Assembly: GCF_002844555.1 (NCBI RefSeq)
Contig: NZ_PJNI01000012.1
Coordinates: 48,253-112,252, forward strand
Length of the DNA stretch: 64,000 nt
Reading direction: 5' to 3'
From: Brumimicrobium salinarum
GTDB taxonomy: Bacteria > Bacteroidota > Bacteroidia > Flavobacteriales_D > Crocinitomicaceae
The notes beneath the pieces are model-generated. The model searched no databases and was not told the origin of the DNA. It saw nothing but the letters and a program-made list of their open reading frames with translations. Both the position numbers and the translations under genes were made by a program. Each line of letters begins with the position of its first letter. Position 1 is the first letter of the stretch. This document shows, piece by piece, positions 54,018 to 63,800 of the stretch.

Positions 54018-55067
54018 TTAAACCGGTTTAGAACCTAGTTTAAGAGAAAAAGAAAAAGTACTTCCCTTTTCGAACTCACTCTTAACGGTTATGGTTTCAT
54101 TATGAGATTCAATAATATGTTTACAAATAGCCAAACCTAAACCAGAACCACCGTCATTCCTATTTCTGCTTTGTTCTACACGATAAAATCTTTCAAACAA
54201 TCGAGGTAAATCTTTTTCTCGGATACCAATTCCATTGTCGGATACTTCTGTAATTAAAGATTGGTTAACAATCTCAAAACGAATTACAGTTGCTCCATTT
54301 TCTTTAGAGTAATTAATAGAGTTGGCAATTAAATTCGAAAAAACCTGAGCTATTTTTGGCCGATCAGCCAAAACGTAAATAGGATCATATTTTCTTTCCA
54401 ACTTTACAATAATTGATTTATTTTCGAACTGTTCTTCAAACGAATTAATAATATCTTGGGTGAGTTTAACAATATCAAAAGATGTTATTTTCAAAGCAAC
54501 TTTATTGACCTCTAAATTCATAATTTGATCGAGATCTTCAAGAATTTCTGTCATTCTTTCTGTTGCAAAAGAAGCCCTTTCTAGAAATTTCCTATTTACT
54601 TTTTCATCTTCTAATCCTCCTTCTAAAAGCGTTAAAATATATCCTTGAATACTAAACACCGGAGTTTTCAACTCGTGGGCAAGATTTCCCAAAAATTCTC
54701 TTCGAAATGCGGCTTGTTCCTTAAGCTTTAATATTTCTTTATTTCGCTCTTCCGCCCAAAGCATAGATTCGTCAGCTACTTTATCAATAATATCTTCATT
54801 CAGATTTATTTTTGGTTTAGCAACCTGAACAGTACTACCATGGTCAATGATTTTATAAATACTTTGGATTCGGTCTTCAATAAAGTATTTCAATAAAATA
54901 TACCCCAAGCCAAACGATAATAAGCCACTAGCTACAGCAATAATTAACTGATAAAAAAAAGACACTTCAACAACGTATGTGCTATAAACCATAAGCAGTA
55001 CAGCAACGAATACGATTTGAGCAATCGCCCCAATCAATAGAATGTGAACTGGTTTAATATTTCTCAT
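54018..55067 (-). CDS. PhoR-like sensor histidine kinase
   Basis: 349 residues: two membrane helices (about 9-30 and 38-61) with a very short external loop, a linker with coiled-coil character, the DHp domain with LAHELKTP (phospho-acceptor His131), N box NLIANSINYSKENG, G1 DNGIGI and G2 GGSGLGLAI. No PAS domain and almost no periplasmic part, so sensing probably goes through a partner or the membrane. The start overlaps the response-regulator stop by four bases (ATGA). The neighbouring porin suggests phosphate control. Confidence 0.92.
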   Translation of the reverse strand: MRNIKPVHILLIGAIAQIVFVAVLLMVYSTYVVEVSFFYQLIIAVASGLLSFGLGYILLKYFIEDRIQSIYKIIDHGSTVQVAKPKINLNEDIIDKVADESMLWAEERNKEILKLKEQAAFRREFLGNLAHELKTPVFSIQGYILTLLEGGLEDEKVNRKFLERASFATERMTEILEDLDQIMNLEVNKVALKITSFDIVKLTQDIINSFEEQFENKSIIVKLERKYDPIYVLADRPKIAQVFSNLIANSINYSKENGATVIRFEIVNQSLITEVSDNGIGIREKDLPRLFERFYRVEQSRNRNDGGSGLGLAICKHIIESHNETITVKSEFEKGSTFSFSLKLGSKPV

Positions 55068-55738
55068 CTTTCATCAAATGTATATCCCACGCCTTTAATT
55101 GTATGGATATAGTTATTACCTATTTTTTCTCTTAGTCTCCTAATATGTACATCAACAGTTCTTTCACCTACAATGGTGTCATCTCCCCAAACTTCATTTA
55201 AGATTTGATCCCTATTGAAAACAATTCCTGGGTTTTTCATTAAATACCCCAATAATTCAAATTCTTTTTTGGGTAAATATAATTCATCTCCTTTGAAAAA
55301 CACTAAATACCGATCCGAATCTAACCTTAAATCTACTTCTAGTTGCTTAGCTTCAACAGTTGGTTTTCGCCTTAAAAGTGCTTCTATCCTACTCGTTAAC
55401 ACCTTTGGTCTTATGGGTTTATTGATATAATCATCTCCTCCGGCAGAAAAACCTGCAATTTGAGAGTAATCTTCTGCCCTAGAGGTTAGAAAAGCAACTA
55501 TAGGTTGAAAAGGCAAATCTAAATTTCGGATAGTTTCACAAACTAAAACGCCATCCATCTTTGGCATCATAACATCTAATAAAACTAAATCGGGATGAAA
55601 TTCCTTACATAGGTTTACTGCATTTTCGCCATCTCCAGCAGTAAAAACGTTATATCCTTCTTTTTTTAAGTTATAAGATATCATTTCTAAAATATCCACG
55701 TCATCATCCGCTAATAGAATGGTTGCTTTAGTTATCAT
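55064..55738 (-). CDS. PhoB/OmpR-family response regulator
   Basis: 224 residues from the ATG at 55738 (MITKATILLADDD), preferred over the 55780 start because the -7 box lies between them. Receiver domain with Asp11, Asp12 and phospho-acceptor Asp55 (LVLLDVMMPKMDG), conserved Thr in FLTSRAEDY and Lys in INKPIRP; then a winged-helix DNA-binding domain (PKKEFELLGYLMKNPG; GERTVDVHIRRLREKIG; IKGVGYTFD). Operon with the PhoR-like kinase. Confidence 0.94.
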   Translation of the reverse strand: MITKATILLADDDVDILEMISYNLKKEGYNVFTAGDGENAVNLCKEFHPDLVLLDVMMPKMDGVLVCETIRNLDLPFQPIVAFLTSRAEDYSQIAGFSAGGDDYINKPIRPKVLTSRIEALLRRKPTVEAKQLEVDLRLDSDRYLVFFKGDELYLPKKEFELLGYLMKNPGIVFNRDQILNEVWGDDTIVGERTVDVHIRRLREKIGNNYIHTIKGVGYTFDER

Positions 55739-55759
55739 ATTATTTGTTTTTATACCCAA

Positions 55760-55767
55760 CAAAGTTA
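55760..55767 (-). promoter_or_regulatory. -7 box of the PhoB-PhoR-like operon
   Basis: TAACTTTG on the minus strand, 21 bases before the ATG at 55738. No clear -33 box, as expected for an activated promoter. Confidence 0.55.
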
Positions 55768-55884
55768 AGTGGTTGTGCACCCATCAGGATTAACGATATT
55801 TTACGATTAGGTTAACAATATAAGATGAATGTTAAATTAACATTAACTTTCAAATAAATCAATGTGAATTTATTACCATAACTG

Positions 55885-55892
55885 TATATTTG
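55885..55892 (+). promoter_or_regulatory. -7 box of the porin gene
   Basis: TATATTTG with no good -33 TTG. Upstream, at 55790-55847, TTAAC occurs four times in the same orientation, a candidate binding region for the divergent PhoB-like regulator. Confidence 0.5.
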
Positions 55893-55963
55893 GCACATAA
55901 TTATGGGAAATGTGATTTAATATGAACGTCATTAATTCATTAATTTTCATCACATCAACTGTT

Positions 55964-57190
55964 ATGAAAAATAAAAACATGAAAAATATTAAAGTCTTAT
56001 TAATTCTTTGGTTTGCTATAGTTTTAAATAACACTGTGTTTTCACAGCTTTCAGATTATACTTTTGGTGAAGGACTTACCTATAAAGCAAAAGATTCATC
56101 ATTTTCAATGAACGCTTCGGTAAGGTTTCAAACTTTATTTATTAGTGATTGGAGTGTTAGGAATGATGATTTCAATAATATAGGTGATTTATCTAGCAAT
56201 TTTCTCATTCGTCGTGCACGTGTAAAGTTTGACGGATTTGCCTATTCTCCAAAATTAAAATACAAAATAGAATTAGCGTTGGCTAATCGCGATACTGACC
56301 ACTCTGGCGAAAGTTATTACGGTGAGGGCGGAAATATTGTTTTGGATGCCTATTTAAAATGGAATTTTTACAAACCCTTTTCTCTAAAAGTAGGGCAATT
56401 CAAATTAGCGGGAAATAGAGAACGTCTATTATCTTCTGCCAATTTACAATTTGTGGATCGTTCTTTATTAAATAGCCGATTCACATTGGACAGAGACATT
56501 GGAGCGAGTTTACATTTTGACAAAACACTTGGAGATCAATTTGGAATTGAGCTTAGTGCAGCTTTCACACAAGGAGAAGGCAGAAATATAATTTCGGGCA
56601 ATCTTGGTGGCTATCAAACTACTTTTAAAGCTGAAATCATGCCTTTTGGACAATTTAAAAACGGCGGAGCCTACGTAGGTGCAGATGTTTACAGAGAAGA
56701 AACTCCTAAATTAGCTTACGCTATTGCTTTCGATAAAAACACTGGGGTTTCACGTAGTCGAGGTAATACAGGTCTTTTCTTTCCGAATAATGTTGTTTTA
56801 AAAGACTTGATGACAATTTATACAGACCTAATGTTTAAGTATAACGGATTTTCTTTGATGGGAGAATATGTTTATAGAAAAACATCAGATAATAATCCTC
56901 GAATTTTTGATAACAATGGTGCCATGACAATATATTCCTACTTCACAGGAAGCGCAGTTAATTTGCAATCTGGTTATTTATTCAAAAATAATTTTGAAGT
57001 ATCTTTACGATACACCGCTTTAAGGCCTTATTCGGCTACAATTTCTCCTAATCTTAATCATTATTTAATAGGGTTTTCAAAATATATTAAAAACCACAGT
57101 TTAAAAGTTCAAACTGATTTAGGATATCTTGAGAACGAGTTCTTTGATGATGGTCTAACATGGAGAATGCAAATAGAATTCGGATTTTAA
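55964..57190 (+). CDS. Phosphate-selective porin O/P-like outer-membrane protein
   Basis: About 408 residues. Three ATGs are possible (55922, 55964, 55979); the last two place a clean signal peptide (MKNIKVLLILWFAIVLNNTVFSQ). The mature part follows the OprO/OprP pattern: SSNFLIRRARVKFDGFAYSPKLKYKIELAL, FSLKVGQFKL, then barrel strands and a final Phe (MQIEFGF). Such porins take up phosphate or polyphosphate under phosphate limitation, which fits the divergent PhoB-PhoR-like pair. Bacteroidetes members may transport other anions. Confidence 0.87.
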   Translation: MKNKNMKNIKVLLILWFAIVLNNTVFSQLSDYTFGEGLTYKAKDSSFSMNASVRFQTLFISDWSVRNDDFNNIGDLSSNFLIRRARVKFDGFAYSPKLKYKIELALANRDTDHSGESYYGEGGNIVLDAYLKWNFYKPFSLKVGQFKLAGNRERLLSSANLQFVDRSLLNSRFTLDRDIGASLHFDKTLGDQFGIELSAAFTQGEGRNIISGNLGGYQTTFKAEIMPFGQFKNGGAYVGADVYREETPKLAYAIAFDKNTGVSRSRGNTGLFFPNNVVLKDLMTIYTDLMFKYNGFSLMGEYVYRKTSDNNPRIFDNNGAMTIYSYFTGSAVNLQSGYLFKNNFEVSLRYTALRPYSATISPNLNHYLIGFSKYIKNHSLKVQTDLGYLENEFFDDGLTWRMQIEFGF

Positions 57191-57569
57191 TACAGATTAG
57201 AAGATGGTTAAGGTAAACCCATCATAACTATACGAAAGGTTTAACTCCCCTCTATTGTACATGTTAAAAAAGCTTCAAATATACTTTGAAGCAAAATTCA
57301 CTGCCTGAGTTTATTTTAAAATTTGAAAAGCTTAACACCAACCGACTGTCATTTCAATCATCTTTAAAGTCTTTGATTTTAGAGATGGAGAAATCTTATT
57401 AAAACCAAACTGGTATAATTATGGGAATTCAAATAAAACACTATTAATCTAAAAACTGTAGTCGCGAACATGCGAAATTCTAAAAGTAAACCAACCACTA
57501 ACATAGAGGTATAGTATTTAGCATTTCCCTCCTTTTCATCTATTGACGACCAATAAAAGTAACACCATA
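57191..57569. other. Non-coding gap with a hairpin
   Basis: GCTTCAAA (57272-57279) pairs with TTTGAAGC (57285-57292); a T6 run follows on the minus strand and an A-rich run on the plus strand. A 68-codon minus ORF here (57379-57585) runs through the next terminator and is not credible. Nothing else seen. Confidence 0.5.
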
Positions 57570-57605
57570 AAAAAAGCCCAAACATTTCTGTTTGGGCTTT
57601 TCTAT
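57570..57605. terminator. Bidirectional intrinsic terminator
   Basis: AAAAAGCCCAAACA pairs perfectly with TGTTTGGGCTTTTT (57571-57602). It lies 17 bases past the adhesin stop on the minus strand. Confidence 0.92.
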
Positions 57606-57621
57606 TTTAATATTTAACTCA

Positions 57622-60600
57622 TTATTGCTTTACAACTTTAAAGGTTCTCTGACCTTCACCATTATAAATTCTTAGCGTATAAACACCTTTTTCTAAATGG
57701 TCAATCGCTAAAGTAGCTTTAGTTGAGTTGTTAAGTGCCTTATCCTCAAACAATACTACTCTACCATTCATGTCTAACATTTCAGCCTTTAAAGCTGATG
57801 CGTTAAACGGATTAACGATATTCAATAAATCTGTCGCAGGGTTTGGATGAACTGAGATTTTTTCGAATTCCTCTTCAGTTACCGAAACATACGTACATGT
57901 CGGATCAACATTAACAACTAAAAGCGCTGTATCTGCTGGACATGCAGCGTTGGCTACAACATAATAATAATTGTATTGTGCTGGTATCTGTGGTGCAATC
58001 GGGTAAGAAGTAGACAATGGAGCGTTATTATAATCGATCCAAGTACCGCCTAAATCTACTGTTCCACCTAAACCTGCTAACAAATCAATTGGCTCTTCCT
58101 TACAAACTGTAATGGTAGAATCTCTACCTGCAGAAGAAGCATTATACAAATTAATTGTTGCTATTGTAGTATCTGCTTGACATAATCCTTGAACAATATA
58201 TGTCAGGTCATACGATCCACTTGTGACATAATCCACATTCAGTAGAGAGTCTTGTTCAATAGATGCTTGGTTTTGCGGGAAGATCCATTCACCATATATA
58301 TTTGTGAAATTATATAAATCTTCCATCAGGTTAACGGTTCCATCAGTTCTACACAAATCTTTTTCAAAGTCTGCAACAGGAGTTGGAATACATTCACCAA
58401 AACACACGTCATCTATATACATATCATCTGCGTTTGGATCTGAATCAGGCATATGGAATGCAATATAAACGGTACCTGTGTATCCAGTAAGATCAATCGT
58501 TGTATCAAGATAATTAGTGTTAGTGTACACATTGAAATGCATCAAAGTATCAGTAAAATCAGCAACCTCACTACCTGATGTAGACAATAAAACTTGGAAT
58601 CCATTAGGGTTTGAAGCACTTTCAACACTGTAATAGAAATTCATATACTCAATCCCCTGCATGTTCAACTCTGGTGTAATTAAGTAATCATCATTTTCTC
58701 CTGTATTAGAGAAACCTGGAGAAAAGATTGCAGAGTATGCACCTGTATTAGGGTTAGCAGTACTCACTTGCCAGTTGTCTCCATCTAAATTACTGTTACG
58801 AACTCTCCAACATCCAATATATGGAGAATTGTCGATATCAAAACCTTCACAGAAACCATTTGCTTCATAAATAAGACATTCTGTTAAGATACTACCTGAT
58901 GAAGCTGACCAATCACTTTGCTCATTTCCACCACAGTCAGCCTGAACATAAAATTCATATCGTGTATTTGCATTTAGTCCTGTAACTGTATATGGGTTAG
59001 AAGTTATCCCTGTCAAAACAGTACCTGTTCCCTGAACGAAACCTTCTTCACCGTACTCAATATTCCAAGTTGTTGCACCTGAACCTTGCTGCGTCCAACC
59101 AATTTCAATAGCAGTAGACATTTGATTGAGCACTATTATGTCGAAAGGAGTTGGACAAGTAGGTAATGTTGTAAACGAATAAGGACCTGATAAAGTACTT
59201 ACATCTCCACTACCACAATCAGCTTGTACATAAAAATCGTAATCTGTTTCTGGTGTCAAACCAGAGATAGAGTATGGATTAGTTGTAACAGAGGTTCCTG
59301 TTCCAGGAGTAAATCCTGCAGGACCATACTCAACATTCCATGTTGTTGCCGAACCATTTTCTGTCCATGCTAGATCTACGGTGGTGGCATCAATATTTTG
59401 AATTGATAAATCTGTAGGTTCTGGACAAGAAGGACTCGTCTCAACAACTACGCTATCAATATATAATCTCCATCCATCCAAACCACCTGCTGGAACATGA
59501 AACGCAATATTCACATCTCCTGTAAAAGAATGTAAATAAATTATTTCCTCTTCATAAGTAGTGTTATCAGCTTCCTTTAGAGGCATTATGGTATCTGTAA
59601 AGTTACTGGAACCAATACCTGAGGTAGACAACAATACTTGAAAATCATTAGGTTCACCAGCACTTTGTACCCTGTAGTGAAATCTTAATCGTTCGTTTCC
59701 AGTCAAGGTAAGTGTTGGTGAAATTAAGTAATCATCATTTGCTCCACCATTAAAGTCGGTATTCATGGCAGCTACTTCATCACCTGAAAGCGAGTTTGAG
59801 GAATAATCCATGTCCCATGTATCCCCATCATTATTATCATCTAATACCGTCCAACAGTTTTGAGTTGTCGATGTTGAGGCAAAGTTTTCTGAAAAAGGAA
59901 TAGAAAGTGGAGCACAAGCAGTAGTAAAACTAAAAGGTCCTACCCAAGTACTTTCATCTCCACTTCCACAATCTGCTTGAACGTAAAAGTCATAACTTGT
60001 ATTTGGTGTCAAACCTGTTACATTGAAAGGATTTGAAGTTACTCCGGCACTAGTTGGGGTTCCAGTTGGTGTAAAGCCAGCGGCCCCAAGTTCGATATTC
60101 CAAGTTGTTGCCGTACCACGTTCAGTCCACTCTAAATCAGCGGAAGTGGATAACAGATTCGAAACAGAAAGGTTTGAAGGAGACAAGCAACTAGGAGCTG
60201 GCAGAATATTAAAAGTATAATCTTCAAATTCCCCATACGTAAATCCAGTCTCACATGTGTTAACATCACCAGAAGATGAAAGCCAATGACTCACAATTCG
60301 CATTCTTGTTGCTCCTACAGCCGCCCCAGTAGGAACAGTTATAGTACCTGTATGACTTGATTCATAAGTTGAGCTTTGATAAGCAACATCAAAAGTTCCA
60401 GACTGACTCCAATCAATCCAAATTCTAAACCCAGCAGTTCCACCAACTACTGTGGTATTAAAAGTGAAACTTTCACCTATCTGAACATCCAATGTTTGTG
60501 CTGTAAAGTCACCATAACCATTAGATGAGAATCCCGTACCCATATTGTTGATATTCTGCACACCGTTACTTGTGGAAAAGTCATCGATATATCTGTTAGA

Positions 60601-60702
60601 ATTTGTTGCTTGTGGAACACAATATGTTTGTGCCCTTAGGCTTGTTCCAAAAAGTATCGTCAAGAACGATAAGATTGGAATAATTAGTAAATTTCTTTTC
60701 AT
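57622..60702 (-). CDS. GEVED/fibronectin-III/MAM-like adhesin with T9SS sorting domain (first paralogue)
   Basis: About 1026 residues from the ATG at 60702 (MKRNLLIIPILSFLTILFG), which gives a proper signal peptide; the longer ORF start adds nine residues. Order: GEVED domain (about 26-165; FRIWIDWSQSGTFD, YGEFEDYTF), FN3 domain (about 170-262), MAM-like choice-of-anchor J domain (about 265-425; DDYLISPTLTL), two FN3 domains (about 430-610), a second MAM-like domain (about 620-760), a Cys-poor beta region, and a sorting domain from VHPNPATDLLNIV to RTFKVVKQ. FN3 units share LSWTENGSATTWNIEYG and YDFYVQADCGSGD patterns. Likely a surface adhesin or part of the matrix exported through T9SS. Paralogue of the next gene upstream. 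Confidence 0.92.
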   Translation of the reverse strand: MKRNLLIIPILSFLTILFGTSLRAQTYCVPQATNSNRYIDDFSTSNGVQNINNMGTGFSSNGYGDFTAQTLDVQIGESFTFNTTVVGGTAGFRIWIDWSQSGTFDVAYQSSTYESSHTGTITVPTGAAVGATRMRIVSHWLSSSGDVNTCETGFTYGEFEDYTFNILPAPSCLSPSNLSVSNLLSTSADLEWTERGTATTWNIELGAAGFTPTGTPTSAGVTSNPFNVTGLTPNTSYDFYVQADCGSGDESTWVGPFSFTTACAPLSIPFSENFASTSTTQNCWTVLDDNNDGDTWDMDYSSNSLSGDEVAAMNTDFNGGANDDYLISPTLTLTGNERLRFHYRVQSAGEPNDFQVLLSTSGIGSSNFTDTIMPLKEADNTTYEEEIIYLHSFTGDVNIAFHVPAGGLDGWRLYIDSVVVETSPSCPEPTDLSIQNIDATTVDLAWTENGSATTWNVEYGPAGFTPGTGTSVTTNPYSISGLTPETDYDFYVQADCGSGDVSTLSGPYSFTTLPTCPTPFDIIVLNQMSTAIEIGWTQQGSGATTWNIEYGEEGFVQGTGTVLTGITSNPYTVTGLNANTRYEFYVQADCGGNEQSDWSASSGSILTECLIYEANGFCEGFDIDNSPYIGCWRVRNSNLDGDNWQVSTANPNTGAYSAIFSPGFSNTGENDDYLITPELNMQGIEYMNFYYSVESASNPNGFQVLLSTSGSEVADFTDTLMHFNVYTNTNYLDTTIDLTGYTGTVYIAFHMPDSDPNADDMYIDDVCFGECIPTPVADFEKDLCRTDGTVNLMEDLYNFTNIYGEWIFPQNQASIEQDSLLNVDYVTSGSYDLTYIVQGLCQADTTIATINLYNASSAGRDSTITVCKEEPIDLLAGLGGTVDLGGTWIDYNNAPLSTSYPIAPQIPAQYNYYYVVANAACPADTALLVVNVDPTCTYVSVTEEEFEKISVHPNPATDLLNIVNPFNASALKAEMLDMNGRVVLFEDKALNNSTKATLAIDHLEKGVYTLRIYNGEGQRTFKVVKQ

Positions 60703-60818
60703 AATTTTAAGTTTAAAATAATTATTCACAATTAAATATTAGTAATGGATATCCATAAACAGAACATCCTATTTAAATACTAATTTGAATTGTAGCTTTC
60801 CATAAAAACTATCTTTAG

Positions 60819-60851
60819 AACGGACATCTTCATTTTAAGAAGACGTCCGTT
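60819..60851 (-). terminator. Hairpin after the second adhesin gene
   Basis: AACGGACATCTTC pairs with GAAGACGTCCGTT at 12 of 13 positions. It lies 36 bases past the stop at 60887. The U-tract on the minus strand is weak. Confidence 0.55.
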
Positions 60852-60886
60852 TAAATTTTATTTATTTGAACAGTAATTTTATTAAT

Positions 60887-63800
60887 TTACTGCTTCACTA
60901 CTTTAAATGTTTTCTGACCTTGGTCATTAAAAACACGTAGCGTATAAATTCCTTTTTCTAGGAACCCAATTGACAAAGTAGCTTCAGATGCGTTATTAAG
61001 CGCTTTATCTTCAGTTAATACTACACGTCCATTCATATCAAACATTTCAACTTTTAAAGATGAAGTATTCGACGGATTCACAACATTAAGTTGATTTTTT
61101 GTAGGGTTTGGATATACAGAAATATCTGTAAAAGTTTCACTATCCAAAGAAACACTACAATTAAGATCAACAGTCACTTCAACTATTGCTGTATCCGCTG
61201 GACAAACGCCATTAGACACTACATATAAATATTCGAAAGGACCTTCAGTTCCTGGAGAAGTTGGTTTAGCATTCGGCAATAAATTACCGTTGTAATCATA
61301 CCAATCTCCTCCCATATCAACATTTCCTGAAAGATGGCTAAATAACTCCAACATTTCAAATTTACATGCAGTAATTGAAGAACCAGTTCCAGCTGAAGAT
61401 TCGTTATAAACATTAATCAAAGCTGTTGTTGTGTCGTAACACACATCGTAACGATCGAAATACCTTGCTTCATACGTACCTGCTGGTAAAGAAGTATAAG
61501 TAAATATAGAATCATTTGTTAGATAAGGATCATAGCCATCAATTGACCAGAAACCATTATTACTAGGTCGTGTAACGACATCATTTAAATCAATTGATTC
61601 CGACGTACGACAAACATCCTGAGTTCCATCTTGACCAAACCCAACAACACAATTATCAATGGTTACTTCATCCACAAGGATGTCATTATAATGAGCGCTA
61701 TTAGATGTAACAGTCTGATCAGTCATGAATCGAACCTTAATTGTACCACCTGCATAAGCGCTTAAATCGTAACTTGCAAATTGCCATTTAGCAGAATCTC
61801 CACTTAAGACATCTAACAAGTTCCAAGTTGAGCCATCATATACAGAAACATACAAAGGAACATTATCCCCAGGGTAATCTTCGTTGTTACTGAACCATTC
61901 GAAACCTAAAAATGGTGTCGTTAATGGTGAGATATCAATTTCTGGAGTTATCAACATCATACTGTCTGGAGTAGGTGATGAACCGTCAGACCATGCAAAG
62001 GTACCTGCTGCTCTACCATTGTTCGCCGCTGCGTAACCAGCCTGTCCTGAAAACTTCCAAAAGTTATTTGAACTAGTGCTTGATGTATTTGAAGATAAGT
62101 TCTCCCAACAACGAGGTTCATCACCACTATTAAACCCTTCATAGAATGGTGCAACAGCAGTACCACATCTTGTGTATACAGAAATCGGTCCTGCGAAAGA
62201 ACTAAAATCTCCTCCTCCACAATCTGATCTTACATAAAAATCGTAGCTTGCGCTTGGGTTAAGACCCGTTACATCAAAAGGATTTGTACCTGCAGTAACG
62301 GTTGTTCCGCTTCCTGGCGTAAATCCAGACATTCCATATTCAATCTCCCAAGAAGTAGCACTATTTTGCTCTACCCATGTTAATTCAACAGAGGTAGTTG
62401 TTGTACTTATGGTATCTAAACTCAAAGGCTCGAAACACGTTGGCATTTCAATAACAGAAATATCATCAATTGCTACATCCCCCTCATAAGAAGCTCCTTT
62501 AACTACCGAAAATCGAATTTGAATATCATTAGAATATGCACTAATATCAACATATTCTACAATCCAATCATCGCTACTAGCTGTTAATTGAGGACCAGTA
62601 ATTGTTAACTCATTATTCCACGTAACTCCTGCATCATCAGTAACTTCAATTGATAAATTATCAATATCGTCACCATACATATGGTGATGGAATTTAAGTG
62701 CGGGTGCAGTTAAACCTGTAACATCAATTGTAGGTGTATACAATTCAGCAATATCTCCAGTACTTCCTGAAGAGGCTTCTACGTAGAAATAAGATTGACC
62801 ACTTTTAGGACCACTTGGACCAGTGTTTGAAGAAATTGTTCCGCCTCCGCTTCCTTCTACGTCCCATCTAAAATCAGATGAAGTATAACTTGGTACAGAT
62901 GACCAACAGTCTTCTATTTCTGAATCTGTAGTTTCCATTGCTGTTTCTACATCATAAAAGAATGGTGCTGTAAAAACATCACATAATGTTGTAAAACTAA
63001 ATGGACCTGTCCAAATACTTTCATCGCCTCCACAATCAGCTTGCACATAAAAATCGTAATCAGTATTTTGTGTCAAGCCTGTTGCATTAAAAGGGTTTGA
63101 GGTTACACCAGAATTTGTAGGTGTTCCAGTTGGTGTAAATCCAGCTGCACCTATTTCAATATTCCAAGTTGTTGCTGAACCGTTTTCTGTCCAACCTAAA
63201 TCTGCAGAATTTGATGTTATGTTAGCAACAGTCAAACTAGAAACTGGCATACATGGAGGTGTGTATGTTTCGATTATATAATCTTCAAACTCACCACTTG
63301 AATATCCAGTTGCACAAGGATCAGCTGGTCCAGAACTTGGTGTAAACGAGTTACCAATTCTCATACGATAAATTCCATCGGTATTCGGAACAGTAAATTG
63401 TCCAGAATGTGATCCCGAATAACTTGAAGTTTGAAAAGCTACTTCAGAAGACTCAAAATCAAGGTTACTATTTGCATCAATCCAAATTTTGAATCCGTAA
63501 GTACCCGAACTAAAGTTAGCGGTAAAATCCACATTTGTTCCTCTAATAGCGTAAATAGTATCTGTAGTATATGTACTATAACCATTTGAAGCAAACCCAG
63601 ACCCCATATTACTAACATTAACATCTGCACCTGTTGTTTCGAAGTCGTCTATATAACGGCTATTATTGGTTGCTGAAGGTTGACAATATCCAGTATAAAA
63701 ATTTAAAGGACCTACCCACGTACTAACATCACCGCTTCCACAATCCGCTTGAACGTATAAATCGTAATCGGTATCTGGTGTTAATCCAGTTAAAGTGTAT

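Noticed and set aside
57379..57585. 68-codon minus-strand ORF
   Set aside because: It runs through a perfect intrinsic terminator and has no credible protein pattern.
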